Source: Eutrigla gurnardus (Eukaryota > Chordata > Actinopteri > Perciformes > Triglidae). From it: 64,000 bases of DNA. The stretch's first letter is position 1. Every line of letters starts with the position of its first letter. Position numbers and translations under genes: made by a program. The notes under the pieces were generated by a model. The model was not told the origin of the DNA. It worked only from the letters and a program-made list of their open reading frames with translations, and ran no database searches. Location: assembly GCA_963514095.1 (NCBI GenBank), contig OY741275.1, positions 12,971,069 through 13,035,068 of the forward strand, read 5' to 3'. This document shows positions 1-10,347 of this stretch, piece by piece.

Positions 1-929
1 TCACCAGCTCACGTCCTGTTTTGTGTGATTGGACAGTAATGCCACGATGGAGCAGCATTTGTTTTTGTCCCTGACTGTATTTGTCTTAATGTAACTGGAC
101 TCTGTAATAAAAAGCATTAGCAGGACCATGGTGAGAACTCGCTGCACGTCTGCAGCCTCTGAAAAGCTAATAACACAGTGACCAGGCGGTGATAAATGGA
201 TTGAGTCATACAGACAGAACTGGCCGGAGGCTTCAAAACCTGAGCACACACTCCAGATTCAAGCACACCCATATCACTTTCACCTTTATCATCACACACC
301 AGCACTTTCACCCAGCCCCTGCAGCAGCCATCTCTATATATAGTCCACTAGATTGTTCTTTAAACCACTCAGCTGCTGATGAAAATTACTTCATAAAATA
401 ACCTGAATATGAATGGGAATGGAGGCAGATTCTATACATCAGACAGGACAGGACAGGCAGAATAAGATTATTCATTAATTAAGAGATGTCTTAAAGTATG
501 CGGCACAGCAGTCCCTTGAGGATGTGATAGAATACATGTATGATTAATGTATATATTAAAATGGATTAACAGCATTGTCATTATCCTTAGGTATCAGTTT
601 GTCACGCCAGAGAAAAAGATAAAAAAGCTTTATTCTCTCTACAGTGGAGATTTTAGGACGCTCTTCATCAGATTGTTGTTGTAAACAGGAGACAAGAACA
701 GGTTGCATCAAACTCAAAGTGGCCATTTAACTGCCATCGCTGGAGGTTAAACTGTCAATCTGTCCCACGTTTCATTGGCTCGAGACAATTTACAGCATCC
801 TCTTCATTCTCTGTACGGAGGGTTTAAGACCCAGACCAGTGAAGGTCTAACAAGGTGGATCAGTTTGTTTATTTCTCAGGCCAGCATACTGGTAAATACA
901 ACGGTGTATAAGGGAACCCCCCCCCCCCA

Positions 930-1037
930 AAAAAAAGGAGCCAAGAGAGGTGGGCAATATTCAGAGAAAAAAAAGGAGCAAATTTGCTACTTTAGAAAGT
1001 TGCAGATTTGCTACTTTATTACGATACTAATAACCGG
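930..1037 (+). repeat. Dispersed repeat, copy A, left half (split by LINE)
   Basis: Begins near GCCAAGAGAGGTGGGCAATA and carries repeated 'AAATTTGCTACTTTA' motifs before ending ATAACCGG. It matches 19854..20050 closely. The match resumes at 1566 after an inserted LINE, so 930..1037 and 1566..1690 were once contiguous. The family is not named; no coding capacity or clear terminal repeats are seen. Confidence 0.65.
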
Positions 1038-1560
1038 AACGGCACCCATCTACCTTCAAACACTGGTCAAACAACACGCCCCGAAGCGAGCACTTCGCTC
1101 CTCTACTTCAGCTGGCCGGCTGGTACCACCATCGCTGAAATCAAACAAATGTCGCTCAGCAAAGTCCAGACTCCTCTCTGTTCTGGCGCCTCAGTGGTGG
1201 AACCAACTCCCGACTAATGTCAGGACAGCAGAGTCATTTGCCATCTTCTGAAAAAGGCTCAAGACTCACCTGTTCAGACTTCACCTCGACTCTACATAGC
1301 ATGACCCACTAACATCCCCCCCCCCCCCCGCCCCCCAAAAAAAACAAAACAACACCTTTACCTATAGCACTCTGATCATAGCACTGTTGCTCTTAAGGTA
1401 CTACTTTACTCAGATGAGGACCTAACACTTGTTCTATTTTTAGCTCTTACTTTATGGGCAATGAAACGTTGTGGTTTCTTTGTTTCCTTCTTTTGACAAA
1501 TGTACTTATTGTAAGTCGCTTTGGACAAAAGCGTCAGCTAAATGACCTAAATGTAAATGT
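1038..1560 (+). mobile_element. 5'-truncated L2-like LINE 3' end, nested insertion
   Basis: The translated stretch from about 1039 to 1300 resembles the C-terminus of fish L2-type ORF2: PKRALRSSTSAGRLVPP, then LLSVLAPQWWNQLPTNVRTA, then after a stop KRLKTHLFRLHLDS. The 3' end has the well-known tail GTAAGTCGCTTTGGACAAAA, then GCGTCAGCTAAATG and a short TGTAAATGT tail. ACCGG occurs at 1033..1037 and again at 1561..1565, consistent with a target-site duplication. The 5' part of the element (endonuclease and RT core) is missing. A C-rich tract lies at about 1316..1337. Confidence 0.8.
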
Positions 1561-1565
1561 ACCGG

Positions 1566-1690
1566 CATTTATGCTAGCTAAAATCCCATAAATGTTGCTT
1601 TTATCTCTAATTAATACATCACAACGTGTGACAACGCCTTGCTAAGGTCCTTATCATGATGGCTGTTGATGGTTATTGTAGGTTAATTTT
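1566..1690 (+). repeat. Dispersed repeat, copy A, right half
   Basis: Continuation of copy A: GGCATTTAT, then CTAATTAATACATCACAACG, CTTGCTAAGGTCCTTA and GATGGCTGTTGATGGTTAT. The same ordered blocks occur at 19974..20055. About 60 bases near 1575..1610 differ from or are absent in the 19.9-kb copy. Confidence 0.65.
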
Positions 1691-1837
1691 ATATGGGCCA
1701 AATTGTCATCTTATGGGTGTTTATTAATGATAGCTGTAGCTTTCACTTGTTGTCATAGCAACGGCAAACATCCGGTGTTAGTGGATCCAAGCAACTTGTT
1801 TATATTGGCTATACATGGGAATATATGCCAAAAGAAA

Positions 1838-1922
1838 ACAGGCGAGAGAGGGGGGCAAGACTCTTTATTGTATAAAAAGTCCCAAATTTGCTACTTTATT
1901 GTAGCGGTCATAGAGGAAGTAA
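1838..1922 (+). repeat. Dispersed repeat, partial copy C
   Basis: GGCGAGAGAGGGGGGCAAGA, then AAAAAGTCCCAAATTTGCTA and CTTTATTGTAGCGG resemble the left part of copies A and B. It abuts the broken C-terminus of the neighbouring minus-strand LINE, so it probably marks a junction or insertion in that LINE. Confidence 0.5.
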
Positions 1923-1924
1923 AC

Positions 1925-3560
1925 GCGTTGTCCCCACACCTCTACACAGTATTGCAGGTGCGGAGAGACTAGTGCGCAGTATAACAGATGAAGTGCTTTT
2001 TGATTTAGTATTTTTTGTACTTTTCAAAGTATGGACACACTCCTGGCCAACTTCCTTTTTAATTGTGTTATGTGTGGCTTCCAACTTAACATGTCATCGA
2101 TAATCACTCCCAGAACCTTATTCTCACGGACCCTCTCAAAATTAACTGTTTACTTGAATGTTGGGACTGTTGTTGCAGCCTCTTTTCCCATATAGCATGT
2201 ATTTAGTTTTTCTAAGATTTAGTGATAATTTATTTATATTAAACCACACTTGAAGTTTGGCCATTTCCTGATTTACTGTTTCCACAAGTTGGTTCAAGTC
2301 ACTCCCCGAGCAGAAAATATTTGTGTCATCCGCGAATAATATTAATTTCAGAGTATTTGACACTTTGCATATATCATTTATGTATAATATAAACAGCTTT
2401 GGACCCAGAACTGCCCCCTGTGGGACCCCACAGACTATGTCCAAGCTAGTCGATGTGCTATCATTTATTTTGACATATTGGGATATGTTGTGTAGATAGC
2501 TCTTGACCCACTGCAGTGCTACACCTCTAAGGCCATATCTCTCCAGTTTAGCTATTAAAATATCATGGTTAACGGTGTCAAATGCTTTTTTTAGGTCTAT
2601 GAAAATTCCTATGGAAAATTGTTTTTGGTCAATAGCGTCGGTAATGATTTCCACAGACTCAGTTAAAGCTAGGGCAGTCGAATGGTTCCTTCTGAAGCCA
2701 TACTGGCTGTCATATAACAATTTGTGTTTGTTGATGAAGTTGTCTAGCCTATTGTTGAATAGCTTCTCTAGGATTTTTGACAGTTGTGCCAGTATTGAAA
2801 TTGGTCTGTAGTTGGTAAACTCGTGTGTGTCACCATTCTTAAACAGTGGCACAACCTTGGCAACTTTCATTTTGGTGGGAAACGTCCCGGTTTGAAATTA
2901 CTTTCTTAATTAGCCTCATGTCCAGGTCGTCAGCATCAGTAGAAGTTTTGGCTACGCATTTGTTGCCCAGGTGTCTAATCTCTGTGTCCTTCACTGGTGT
3001 GAGAAACATTGAGCTGGGATTTCTGTCTCCATCCTTGGCCCCAGTGCAGGGGTGAGTCAGGAATGTCCTTCGCTAGCTCTGGCCCGATGTTTACAAAAAA
3101 TTGGTTGAATCTATTTGTTATGACTTCCGGGTTATCCTCCTGCATGTTGTTATACTTGAAGTAGGGAGGGTAGTTTGGTTTTTTACTTTTATTATTAGTC
3201 ACGCTGTTTAGAATATCCCATAATTTTTTAGTATACTTCATGTTTTCTGCTAGTAAATTGCTGTAATATTCTTTCTTGCGTTCATTGAGGATAGTGTTTA
3301 ACTTGTTTCTATACCGTTTGTATCTCACTTCTGACTGGGCCGTCCTTGATTTTATGAACTGTCTGTACAGATTTTTTTTTTTTTTCTGCAGGCGTTTATC
3401 AATGTTTTTGTGAGCCATGGTTTCTGCTCCTTATTCCGATTTGGGTGTCTTTTTTCACAGGACAGTGTCTGTCATACGGTGTTTTAAATATTTGCAAAAA
3501 GGTTTTAAATATTTTCAAAAAGGAAAAATAAATAAATAAAATTATAATAAATAACAGCGG
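1925..3560 (-). pseudogene. Degenerate non-LTR retrotransposon reverse transcriptase (jockey/CR1-L2-like)
   Basis: Relic of a LINE ORF2, an RNA-dependent DNA polymerase for target-primed reverse transcription. Reading minus: 3418..2975 encodes the basic linker upstream of RT (KKNLYRQFIKSRTAQSEVRY). 2870..2142 encodes the RT core with NYRPISILAQLSKILEKL, YGFRRNHST, FIDLKKAFDTVNHDIL, VCGVPQGAVLGP, LYINDI and the catalytic LILFADDTNIF. After a stop at 2142 the thumb/C-terminus continues in another frame (NKVLGVIIDDMLSWKPHIT, then LHLLYCALVSPHLQYCVEVW) to about 1925. Breaks: a frameshift at a poly-A run (3371..3384 on +), at least one more shift between 2870 and 3040, and the stop at 2142. No endonuclease domain is visible, so the copy is 5'-truncated and dead. 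Clade assignment is approximate. Confidence 0.9.
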
Positions 3561-4149
3561 ACATGAACACATTGGTACAAACTGTCCAAGCAGGCCATTT
3601 GAGAAAAAACAACAACATCTTTTTGGTGTTCAGGGTTAGCATGAAGCATTTCCTCCTCCTCTACTCCAGATTTTCTGTCCTTCCCTCCACAGGTGAGGCA
3701 CAACCTGATCAAGGTTTTTAATATTTGGCAGATGACTCAGCCATATTAAGACATGTTACCATGGTCACCGCCGGAACCTCTGCCTTCTCTTTTCTTTCAG
3801 CTTTTCATGACATGGCCGTCATCCTGTTGCACTCAATTATCGTTTGTCCTCCGTCTCTCTCTCTGCCATTCTCCTCTCTTTGACCTTGTTACTCATTTAT
3901 GAATCTCACCTGCATTCTGGTCCATTCAGTCACAAACTTCCTCCTTCCTCCATTCACTCTGTGTTGAGTGTGTTTTTGTTGTTGTTGTTTTTTTTAAGTA
4001 AAATTGTTTTGGATTGTGTTTTCTGTAAATCAGGTGGAGAAAATCTTCAAGCAAAACACTGGAACTAAGTTGAGTTTTGAGGAGTGATATCATTGTACAC
4101 ACACAGCACTGCTACGTTCAAAGCTGTAGTGTTACTGCTGACTTCATAC

Positions 4150-4153
<4 letters not shown>
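3561..4153. other. No gene seen; intronic spacer
   Basis: Unremarkable sequence with pyrimidine-rich patches (about 3780..3960). No exon, RNA gene or clear repeat was recognised. Confidence 0.4.

Positions 4154-4233
<80 letters not shown>
4154..4233. repeat. Compound (TC)n(CA)n microsatellite
   Basis: About 14 TC units run directly into about 26 CA units. Reading frames through it on either strand give only Ser-Leu, Thr-His or Cys-Val repeats and are not genes. Confidence 0.98.
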
Positions 4234-4235
<2 letters not shown>

Positions 4236-4239
4236 TTTC

Positions 4240-5095
4240 TTGACTGGACACTCAGGTACTCTACTGGGCCAGGCAGAAAACACAGCAAAGCAGTGCAGTG
4301 GAAACAAAAGTGTCTGCATGAGTCCACAACAGTGCAAGTTTGAATGGATCTAACCTGTTTGTGCATGAGGTTATCGTTGCAGCCGGGTGGGCATCGTGTT
4401 GCTGTAGTGAAGTTGTACAAGTATATAAGCACAGTATTGAGCCGATACCCAACACTGGTATCGGTGCATCCCAAATGGAAAACCATATAAAAAACATGAC
4501 AAAACAGTTCTGATTAATGTAAAGGGAGGTTTCAGTGTCATGCTCCACACAGAACAAGTCTGTTGCGCTCTGTTGCATTTGTTTTTTTATGCATACATCA
4601 ACTTTTTGCAGCATTGAAAATAATAAGACTTCTTTTTGCAAATGAACAGGGTGATTGAAACAGTCTCAGCTTCCACAACCACAGTATGTCCCAGAATGGG
4701 GTCATCTTCCTTTCAAAAATGTTAGATGATACATAACAGCTGCAGCATCCATAGGAATAAAAGAAGTGAGAACAATTGAATTATCAACTGAATAAAAACG
4801 TTTCCAACTGAAATAATTTGCTGAAATCAATTTAAAGTAAGCAGTTTGAGTAAAACATGCATTAACAAATGTGTGGTGCTTCAAAATGGCTGACTTGTGT
4901 TTGTTGTTTCCACTCCAGCAGGGAAGTTGCTCCGTGGTTTATTCTCTATTCGGAGTTCCCCGTTGAGAACCACAAAAAGGAAAGAGAATTCACCCTGAGG
5001 GACTGATAAACTTTCACACTATTACCGGCACTACAACCTCTGATGGTGATGACCTGGAACCAGAGAGAATTATCCCATATAGAGAAATCCCCCCC

Positions 5096-5132
<37 letters not shown>

Positions 5133-6714
5133 AACCAAAAAACCAAACCCCATTGGACCTGCAGCTGTGGTTTTTAGCTCAACATGTTCTGGCGTCATCT
5201 TGTTCCCCGCAAAGAGCCGAGAGACAAATCCTCAACACAGGAAAGGTTGTGAGTGTGATCTGTCCTGCAGCGTCTGACACCAATTAGACCCAGACAGCTC
5301 TGTACCCGAATACATCCCCGTTCAAAGCAGTGTTAAGCTGGCGTGTTACAGTAATAAGCTAAACTTTTACAGTGAATTCATTATTATTATTATTGAAGTG
5401 ATAAGGATACAGACTCCCCAGCAGATCACACGATTTAATCAGGACAGTATGAAGTCTTGTAACTTGCAATTCTGCTGGAAATCAGGGAAAAAATCTGATG
5501 GGAAACTTAACTTTTGATGTCCTGCAGTGTCTGATAATTTATCATGGTGTGACTGGAAGAATAGATGCCAATATAGATTAAAGAAATACATTTAACTTTG
5601 CTAGTTTCAGGGGCTTGCTTTTTTTAGTTTTGCTTCCATTACCATTTCTGCGTGCAGGTTTACGTTAAAATAAAAGACCTTCCGTCACTTTGTAACCAAC
5701 AATAATAACAAACACTAGAGCTGAAACAATCAATTGATCCATCAATTTACAAGAACTTTGAGAGTCAAATGAATATTTTGTTAATCAAAAATCCCCAAAG
5801 TTATTCTATCGCAATAATGACTTCTTTTAATGTGAGAGCAGATTGGTGGTACAAAAGAAGACATCGGAATACGTCACATTGGCATCACAGGGATCAGATC
5901 ATATTTCTTTCTCTATTCTGTAAGTGAATTGTGAGTGACGCAACATAATTCAAATGAAAAGTCACTGAATCTGGGAAAGGCTGGCTTTTCAGTGAAAGTG
6001 AACGACGGGTCAGGCTTTCAAGTCTTCTCCAGTGTTCGACGTGGTGAGTCCAGAGGGGGATGGCAGCAGAACAGAGCGCAGAGAAATGTTTGTTTGACAC
6101 ATTTGGATCTCTTGGGTCATCTCTGAGGTAAACTCTGGGTGAGTGAATGCTGAAGACTGTTCATCATCATAATCAAGGCCTTCATTTCAACTGACTGTGG
6201 CCTGAACTTTGGCTGCTGTTGTTTGGAGGAATTATAACTATAAAAAAAGTGGAGCTGAAAGTCCAGTTAAACAAAAACACGTGCCAACTGTTGGTAATCA
6301 TCTGACTCTTTTATACACAAACACCAACTGCACGAAACAAAGCTTCACTCATGCATTTTGAAACTCGCTGAACTCGCGTTGCACTCTCTGTCGAAACAAA
6401 GCAAGGACAATGACTGAGCTCACAAAGTTAAAGCTACAGTTAAATGTAGAAGAAATAGAGACGATCAGCAAATCCTCTTGCTTTTACTTAAACATATTTA
6501 ACTAATTAATTATTATGTAATTTGGAAGTGACAGTAATTTATATAAAACAACTGGCACAATACAGTGCTTGCAAATCCATTTTGGGAAATGGTTCCCAGG
6601 ACCCTGAAACTGAATTTGAATTTAGCCATCATTCATTTCATTTGTGACACGTCAAAATGACATTGACCGTGATGTGGGTCTATTATTGTGTCTCACTCGT
6701 CACATAATGCAAGT

Positions 6715-6715
<1 letters not shown>
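4240..6715. other. No gene seen; intronic sequence
   Basis: Contains an (AC)n run at 5097..5129. Near 5719..5795 is a weak palindromic 'ATCAATTGATCCATCAATTT' patch. Otherwise nothing is recognised. Short open frames lack family features. Confidence 0.4.
5097..5129. repeat. (AC)n microsatellite
   Basis: About 16 uninterrupted AC units following a short C run. Confidence 0.97.
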
Positions 6716-6716
<1 letters not shown>

Positions 6717-6789
<73 letters not shown>

Positions 6790-6790
6790 G
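6717..6790. repeat. (GA)n microsatellite
   Basis: Over 30 GA units. It lies directly before the LINE reverse-transcriptase relic that begins near 6795. Confidence 0.97.
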
Positions 6791-6964
6791 ACCTGACTGA
6801 GATGGAAAGGAGGTTAAGTGTCTTTATTATGCAGACGACCTATCACTGCTATCGAAAACAGCACAAGGAATGCAAGACCATTTGAAATCTACTCCATAAT
6901 TACTCTGAAAATTGGACAATCAGTGTAAATCTATAGATAAAACAAAAATTATGATATTTAAAAA

Positions 6965-7088
6965 GGCCCTGTGATAGACTGGCGTCCTGTCCAGGGTGTA
7001 CCCTGCCTTCGCCCAATGACAGCTGGGATCGGCTCCAGCCCCCCCGTGACCCTGAATACAGGATAAGCGGTAGACAATGGATGGATGG
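6965..7088 (+). mobile_element. 5'-truncated LINE/SINE 3' tail (GGAT-tailed family)
   Basis: Reads GGCGTCCTGTCCAGGGTGTA, then GCTGGGATCGGCTCCAGCCC and GGATAAGCGGTAGACAATGG, ending in GGAT repeats. This is a very common fish retroposon 3' end, probably of an RTE/Rex3-like LINE (attribution from memory). The 11-base sequence ATATTTAAAAA occurs at 6954..6964 and 7089..7099, fitting a target-site duplication. It interrupts the LINE relic in which it lies. Confidence 0.8.
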
Positions 7089-7645
7089 ATATTTAAAAAA
7101 AAAAAGCAACCTCACAATCTAAAAAATATCAAATTATTATGGGAGAGATAACACCAACAACAGAGTATAGAAACCTTGGCCTAACAATCACTGCCTCAGG
7201 ACATTTTGTCAAGGCTGTGAGTGCATTGGCAGATGCAGCTTAATACAGTATAAGGAAATTCCTATTCAAATTCCTATTCAAATGTATCCCCCCAATAAAG
7301 ACTTGTCTAAAAAAAAGTGTTATTGAGCCAATCGTTTTATATGGAAGTGAAGTAAAGTTTGGGGCCCACTAAGGACACAAGAGCCGTGGGACTCAAAAGT
7401 ACATATTGAGTTCTGTAAAAACATACTGAGAGTCCATAGAAACTGTCCAAACCATGGAGCAGAGGTGGGCCAATTCCCCCTATTAATTAAAATTAAAAAA
7501 GAACAATCACGTTTTGGAACCATTTGATAGAGTCAGTTTCAGATTCACACCAACACACAGCATACGTAGAACAACGGAGCTATCTGACGCCAGATAAAAA
7601 AAAAAATACCTGGAATGGAACGAATGAGGAAATCATATCCATATG

Positions 7646-7706
7646 TCAAAGTGATGTCATGAAAATAATTCCCATCTCACAAGTAAAACAAATGCACAAA
7701 GATATT
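7646..7706 (+). repeat. 61-bp direct duplication, left copy (SINE flank)
   Basis: Begins TCAAAGTGATGTCATGAAAA and ends CACAAAGATATT. It is identical over 61 bases to 8082..8142 on the other side of the SINE. The sequence belongs to the host LINE relic. Confidence 0.95.
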
Positions 7707-8081
7707 CCATCCATCCATCCATTGTCTACCGCTTATCCTGTATTCAGGGTCGCGGGGGGCTGGAGCCGATCCCAGCTGTCATTGGGCGAAGGCAGGGTAC
7801 ACCCTGGACAGGTCGCCAGTCCATCGCAGGGCCAACATGTAGAGACCATTCACTCTCACATTCACACCTACGGGCAATTTAGAGTCACCAATGAACCTAT
7901 CCCCATCCTGCATGTCTTTGGACTGTGGGAGGAAGCCGGAGAACCCGGAGAGAACCCACGCTTACACGGGGAGAACATGCAAACGCCACACAGAAGGAAC
8001 CCGGACCGACCCGGGAATCGAATCCAGGACCCTCTTGCTGTGAGGCGAGAGTGCTACCCACTACACCACCGTGCAGCCCCA
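7707..8081 (-). mobile_element. tRNA-derived-type SINE, full length
   Basis: Reads on the minus strand from a GGGCTGCACGGTGGTGTAGT head to a GGAT-repeat tail. A-box-like TGGTGTAGTGGGTAG (8051..8070) and B-box-like GGATTCGATTCCCG (8013..8026) fit an internal Pol III promoter. The body continues through TGCATGTTCTCCCCGTGTAA and TTCCTCCCACAGTCCAAAGA. Its last roughly 120 bases match the GGAT-tailed elements at 6965 and 39567, implying mobilisation by that LINE family. It is inserted in the LINE relic and flanked by a perfect 61-bp duplication. It is a retroposon, not a functional tRNA gene. Confidence 0.88.
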
Positions 8082-8142
8082 TCAAAGTGATGTCATGAAA
8101 ATAATTCCCATCTCACAAGTAAAACAAATGCACAAAGATATT
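8082..8142 (+). repeat. 61-bp direct duplication, right copy (SINE flank)
   Basis: Identical to 7646..7706; after it the host LINE reading frame resumes (LRYLKLWKTEIQSI). Confidence 0.95.
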
Positions 8143-8559
8143 AAACTAAGATATTTAAAGCTGTGGAAAACAGAAATCCAATCAATAAATAAACTAGAAT
8201 GCTATAATTCATTGGACAGAGAATTTAACCCAAATAAAACATCCTATAAAAAAGACAAACCCTCCCTAGATACAGACTCAGTGGTCATAAGCTTGCTGTT
8301 GAAACTGGGCACCATACGAGAGAACGGCTAGAAAGAACAAAGAGATTTTGTACCCAGTGTAAAACAGGAGAAGTTGAGACAAGTTGTCCAAAAGAAATTC
8401 GAGAATACTTCTTCCCCAAATTCAAATTAATTCGAACTGGGGCCGCGGCAAGGAGTCTTGGTTCAAAGGGCGGTAACTCCACCACTAAGCTATCAGCGAA
8501 GTTAAGGTTTCATTTAATCAGTCAGATGTAGTAGTGCCGTCATATTATATTATTTATTA

Positions 8560-8913
8560 CACCACTAGTAAGGACTTTTTGCCAGCTGTCCTTCCTGCAT
8601 TTGGCAGATGAAACTGTTGCCTTTTGCCTGCATTATATGTTTAACTTCTTCGTATTTCTGTATGATTATGGTTCGCTCCTCGTACGTGAAATACGCCGCT
8701 CCGCTGCTGTAGACTGATCCATGTATGTGATTGGTCAAATGTTGCAAACGCCGCCTCTTTCATGTGCACGTGCTCAAACCCTGGGTTGAGTTAACGAGTT
8801 GATAACCAGCTTCGTGTGACCGCTTATCTCCGATTGCCTTTGTTAGGGTAACTCAAGCTGGATCTCTGAAAGATACCCTGGGTATGTTGAACTCGCTTCG
8901 TAGTACAGGCTCC
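8560..8913 (-). pseudogene. PIF/Harbinger-type element end with Myb/SANT-like domain fragment
   Basis: On the minus strand the sequence from 8913 starts GGAGCCTGTACTACGAAGCG, then CAACATACCCAGGGTATCTT, which resembles the terminus of a fish Harbinger-like family. It then encodes a short ORF (8747..8565) containing GAAYFTYEERTIIIQKYEEV, then KHIMQAKGNSF. This resembles the N-terminal Myb/SANT-like DNA-binding domain of Harbinger-associated Myb proteins and their domesticated relatives. It stops after 60 codons, and no transposase or opposite terminus is present. Family assignment rests on motif memory. Confidence 0.55.
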
Positions 8914-9356
8914 AGCTCTGACCTCCGTCGTCTCGTCAGGGGGGGCTGGGAGATACCACATTTCAAGATATGGAGGGGGGATACAAGTGTTGGGAAAGAT
9001 AATATCTAGAGAAATCGATTATGTTGTTCTGATTTTCACTTGTAGTTAATTTATATGGATTAAATAATGGATTAATCAATACAAAGTGACACGGAGTAAT
9101 TCCATAAATGTATTAAAAAAAACGAATATTTACATTTTCCCCTGGAGCCAAGGTGTGGCAGCTGCCATATCTTGCCATACCCAATTGACGCCCCTGCTCC
9201 CCCTCCCAAATGATGGATTGATTCAAACAGCACTACAGTAGAACTGGCAGGAGAAGAATATGTTACTGCATGTCATAAAGTAAGATATATTTCCATGTAA
9301 GACACTTTCAATACAAAGTGTCATGCCAATAAAGCTGATTAAATTGAAAAATTGAG

Positions 9357-9384
9357 GGAGAGAGAGAGAGAGAGAGAGAGAGGA
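9357..9384. repeat. (GA)n microsatellite at a LINE-like 3' end
   Basis: Preceded by CCAATAAAGCTGATTAAATT and TGAAAAATTGAG, the kind of AT-rich A-tail seen at fish LINE 3' ends, then about 13 GA units. Confidence 0.9.
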
Positions 9385-9935
9385 GGACACAACTGCTGCA
9401 CCAGCAATACAGGCGGGCAGACACATTTTTCTCCCGGCTGCAATCCAAACAGTTTACCACACCATCTCCACCACCCGAACGTTCATCAGCCAGGCAAACT
9501 CAAGACATCTGTGTTCGGGTGCAGGGACGGTTTATCCTCAGACGACCAGAAAACAAGTAACTCATGGAAACCTTCACTGATCTGCAGACACAGATCTTCG
9601 ATCAGACACTGCTGCTTCGAAAAATTGTGTAATACTAATAATTTTAAAAGATCTGTTGAAACACAAATTAGATAACTGGACTCACCAACAACAGAAGTAC
9701 ATTTTTTGTCTGTGGGGGGGGAAAGAACTATGGCACTTCAGCAAAGAGGAAACATAAAGTTGCTCAAGGTTACATGTTTAAAAGCAAAGAAGAGAGATGG
9801 CTGAAAGACAAGCAGAGACATCTGGAGAGAAAAGGAGGAGAGAGTCTTGAGTGTTGAGCAGAGATAGAGAAACACAATCTCTCAGCCACTCACCCACTCA
9901 GCATGTAGTCTACATACTTAACTGTGACTGAGGTT

Positions 9936-9961
9936 CACACACACACACACACACACACACA
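9936..9961. repeat. (CA)n microsatellite
   Basis: Thirteen CA units. Confidence 0.97.
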
Positions 9962-10326
9962 TTCAGATACATGTAATTACTCCTCTGAACATTTTTAGAC
10001 CAGTAAGATCAAAGCATTCCTTATAGACATGGAGTGTCGTTGGAAAACAATCCTAATCCACAAATAATTTATTTGATCAATCTATACATCTAACACAGAC
10101 CCTGTTAAGCAGATCTGATACTGCTTAATCATCGTTGATCCAGAATATATGTCACTGATCACAGTTTTCTGTTTATAGTTTTGCAGTCATCTGTTTGACC
10201 GTCTAAGTGGATGGAGACCTTAATTCATTAACAACCTATCGAATAATTGCGTGGAGCAGCAGCATCGTTGCTGTATCATGAATGCTTGTCCTGAACTTCA
10301 GTCTGTTTAATGAGCCACCAGACAAA

Positions 10327-10347
10327 GTGTGTGTGTGTGTGTGTGTG
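10327..10347. repeat. (GT)n microsatellite
   Basis: About ten GT units. Confidence 0.95.

Larger units (their letters stand above)
6795..8432 (+). pseudogene. Degenerate LINE reverse transcriptase with two nested insertions
   Basis: Frame-shifted remnant of a fish non-LTR retrotransposon ORF2, C-terminal half. The catalytic YADD box lies at about 6827..6838 in LYYADDLSLLSKTAQGMQDH. It is followed by KTKIMIFKK, then (after a nested insertion) GEITPTTEYRNLGLTITASG and, with shifts, VIEPIVLYGSEV. Beyond the SINE it resumes with LRYLKLWKTEIQSI. It ends with HKLAVETGHHTRERLERTKR, then FCTQCKTGEVETSC and FFPKFKLI, a Cys-containing C-terminal motif common in such elements. Insertions sit at 6965..7088 and 7707..8081. 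A 12-base tandem duplication (TTCCTATTCAAA) lies near 7259..7283. It lacks the N-terminal half and is non-functional. The clade is not assigned. Confidence 0.8.

Noticed and set aside
4077..4353. Open frames on both strands encoding His-Thr or Cys-Val repeats.
   Set aside because: They are translations of the (TC)n(CA)n microsatellite. The same applies at 24357..24563, 44625..45027 and 49696..50093.
8013..8070. A possible tRNA gene (A- and B-box-like sequences).
   Set aside because: The boxes belong to the head of a SINE; there is no cloverleaf with acceptor stem pairing and the sequence continues into a SINE body and tail.
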